A DNA stretch of 64,000 nucleotides, from positions 3,162,001 through 3,226,000 of the forward strand of contig NZ_CP047393.1 in assembly GCF_009858175.1 (NCBI RefSeq), written 5' to 3'. Under the pieces are notes generated by a model. The model worked only from the letters and a program-made list of their open reading frames with translations. It ran no database searches and was not told the DNA's origin. The translations under genes were made by a program, and so were the position numbers. The stretch is from Pontibacillus sp. HMF3514. Its GTDB lineage: Bacteria; Bacillota; Bacilli; Bacillales; BH030062. Below are positions 63,347-64,000 of the stretch, piece by piece (the first letter of the stretch is position 1; each line of letters starts with the position of its first letter).

Positions 63347-64000
63347 CTAATAATGACCAAGAAGTCCTTTTTTCATCGCAAATTTTTCACAAGCACGATA
63401 CACCACTACCCCTAAAGCTACATAAGCGACACCATTTCCAATTAACGCAATATAATCTATTCCTGAAAAATCACTTAATGTGTACCCGTGTATCATAATG
63501 TGACGGGTCATATCCACTCCTTTTACGAAAGGAGCAAATACAAGATAAGGAGCTACAGATAATGGTATAAAAGCAAATGCCATAATCACAAATTGTAGGA
63601 TTTGTAAGAATGCATTGATCTGTTTCACAATGACCGAGATACCAGCTACAATAAAGCTTACCCCAATCATGCTAATAACAGTAAGAAGCAATATCGGGAT
63701 TACAGCTACAGGATTAATATTTAACCACTGACCTGTGGTAAGCATGGCACTAAAAAGAAGAAATACGATAATGATCATATGATTAAGAACCATTCCAGAA
63801 ACACGAGCCAATAATATTCTCCAAGCAGATACTGGGGACATATATAATTGTTCAAGTGTCCCTCTTTGTGCTTCTTGCGATATCGAGTATCCTAATGATT
63901 GAAGTGTAGCCAAGCCTAGATACCAAAATACATAGTTTACAATTACATATTGCGTATTCGTTGCAGCATTGGCAGGATCCCCCACAACTTGAATACCGAA
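63347..64000 (-). CDS. ABC-2 type transporter permease (partial, 5' end outside window)
   Basis: The last 217 codons of an ABC-2 permease; the frame runs to the window edge. Five to six membrane helices. YSISQEAQRGTLEQLYMSPVSAWRILLAR is the conserved cytoplasmic coupling segment, followed by VLNHMIIIVFLLFSAMLTT and more helices. These permeases export drugs, lipids or polysaccharides with a separate ATPase, expected upstream. Substrate not visible. Confidence 0.87.
   Translation of the reverse strand, partial: FGIQVVGDPANAATNTQYVIVNYVFWYLGLATLQSLGYSISQEAQRGTLEQLYMSPVSAWRILLARVSGMVLNHMIIIVFLLFSAMLTTGQWLNINPVAVIPILLLTVISMIGVSFIVAGISVIVKQINAFLQILQFVIMAFAFIPLSVAPYLVFAPFVKGVDMTRHIMIHGYTLSDFSGIDYIALIGNGVAYVALGVVVYRACEKFAMKKGLLGHY

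Overview
The window looks like chromosomal DNA of a moderately halophilic or halotolerant, spore-former-type member of the Bacillaceae (Halobacillus, Pontibacillus or Thalassobacillus-like). The grounds are an AT-rich sequence with strong AGGAGG ribosome-binding sites, T-box and TPP leaders, a CtsR box, a CggR-controlled glycolytic operon, the ssrA-smpB-rnr-est-secG block, bacterial NO synthase, osmolyte genes (an OpuAC-type lipoprotein and a BCCT carrier), and acidic proteins. The genus is inference; no rRNA or other marker in the window decides it.

Layout. 1-8.9 kb: a partial glycine-betaine binding lipoprotein, a T-box-controlled second-type methionyl-tRNA synthetase, a 5'-3' exonuclease, NO synthase, a lipoprotein serpin, and small GNAT genes, one of them behind its own T-box leader. 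9.4-13.4 kb: a locus of BCCT transporter (frameshifted here), GntR/UTRA regulator and an M24-fold protein that aligns without gaps, over all six metal ligands, with the DMSP lyase DddP. 13.5-21.2 kb: VOC dioxygenase-like proteins, an HxlR regulator, a copper-oxidase lipoprotein, an NhaC antiporter and a DacF-type carboxypeptidase. 21.5-28.1 kb: ssrA, smpB, rnr, est, secG on the minus strand, interrupted by a GNAT gene and GC-rich repeats.

28.3-34.0 kb: a fructose operon fruR-fruK-fruA that also carries the general PTS genes ptsH and ptsI. 34.2-39.5 kb: coaA, an ECF sigma remnant, an M15 peptidase, carbonic anhydrase, a HAD phosphatase, a thioredoxin-like protein and an SDR. 39.7-46.1 kb: thiamine genes tenA and thiG-thiH-tenI-thiS-thiF-thiD-thiE under two TPP riboswitches. 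46.2-50.8 kb: a trehalose operon treP-treA-treR with paired TreR operators. 52.6-59.9 kb: cggR-gap-pgk-tpiA-gpmI-eno. 60-64 kb: a small glutaredoxin-like gene, rpoN, tRNA-Arg(CCG), a membrane-anchored nuclease-fold protein, clpP, and the end of an ABC-2 permease.

The most unusual signals are non-coding. Two arrays have GGCG cores spaced 21 bp apart, one beside secG and one beside eno; they bracket the PTS/thiamine/trehalose block. Two families of structured intergenic repeats are also present. In each, the two good copies differ in their stem arms by changes that preserve pairing, which points to a selected RNA or DNA fold. The DddP-like locus is the most interesting enzyme candidate: metal ligands and the Tyr are kept, but the position I recall as the catalytic Asp is Gly.
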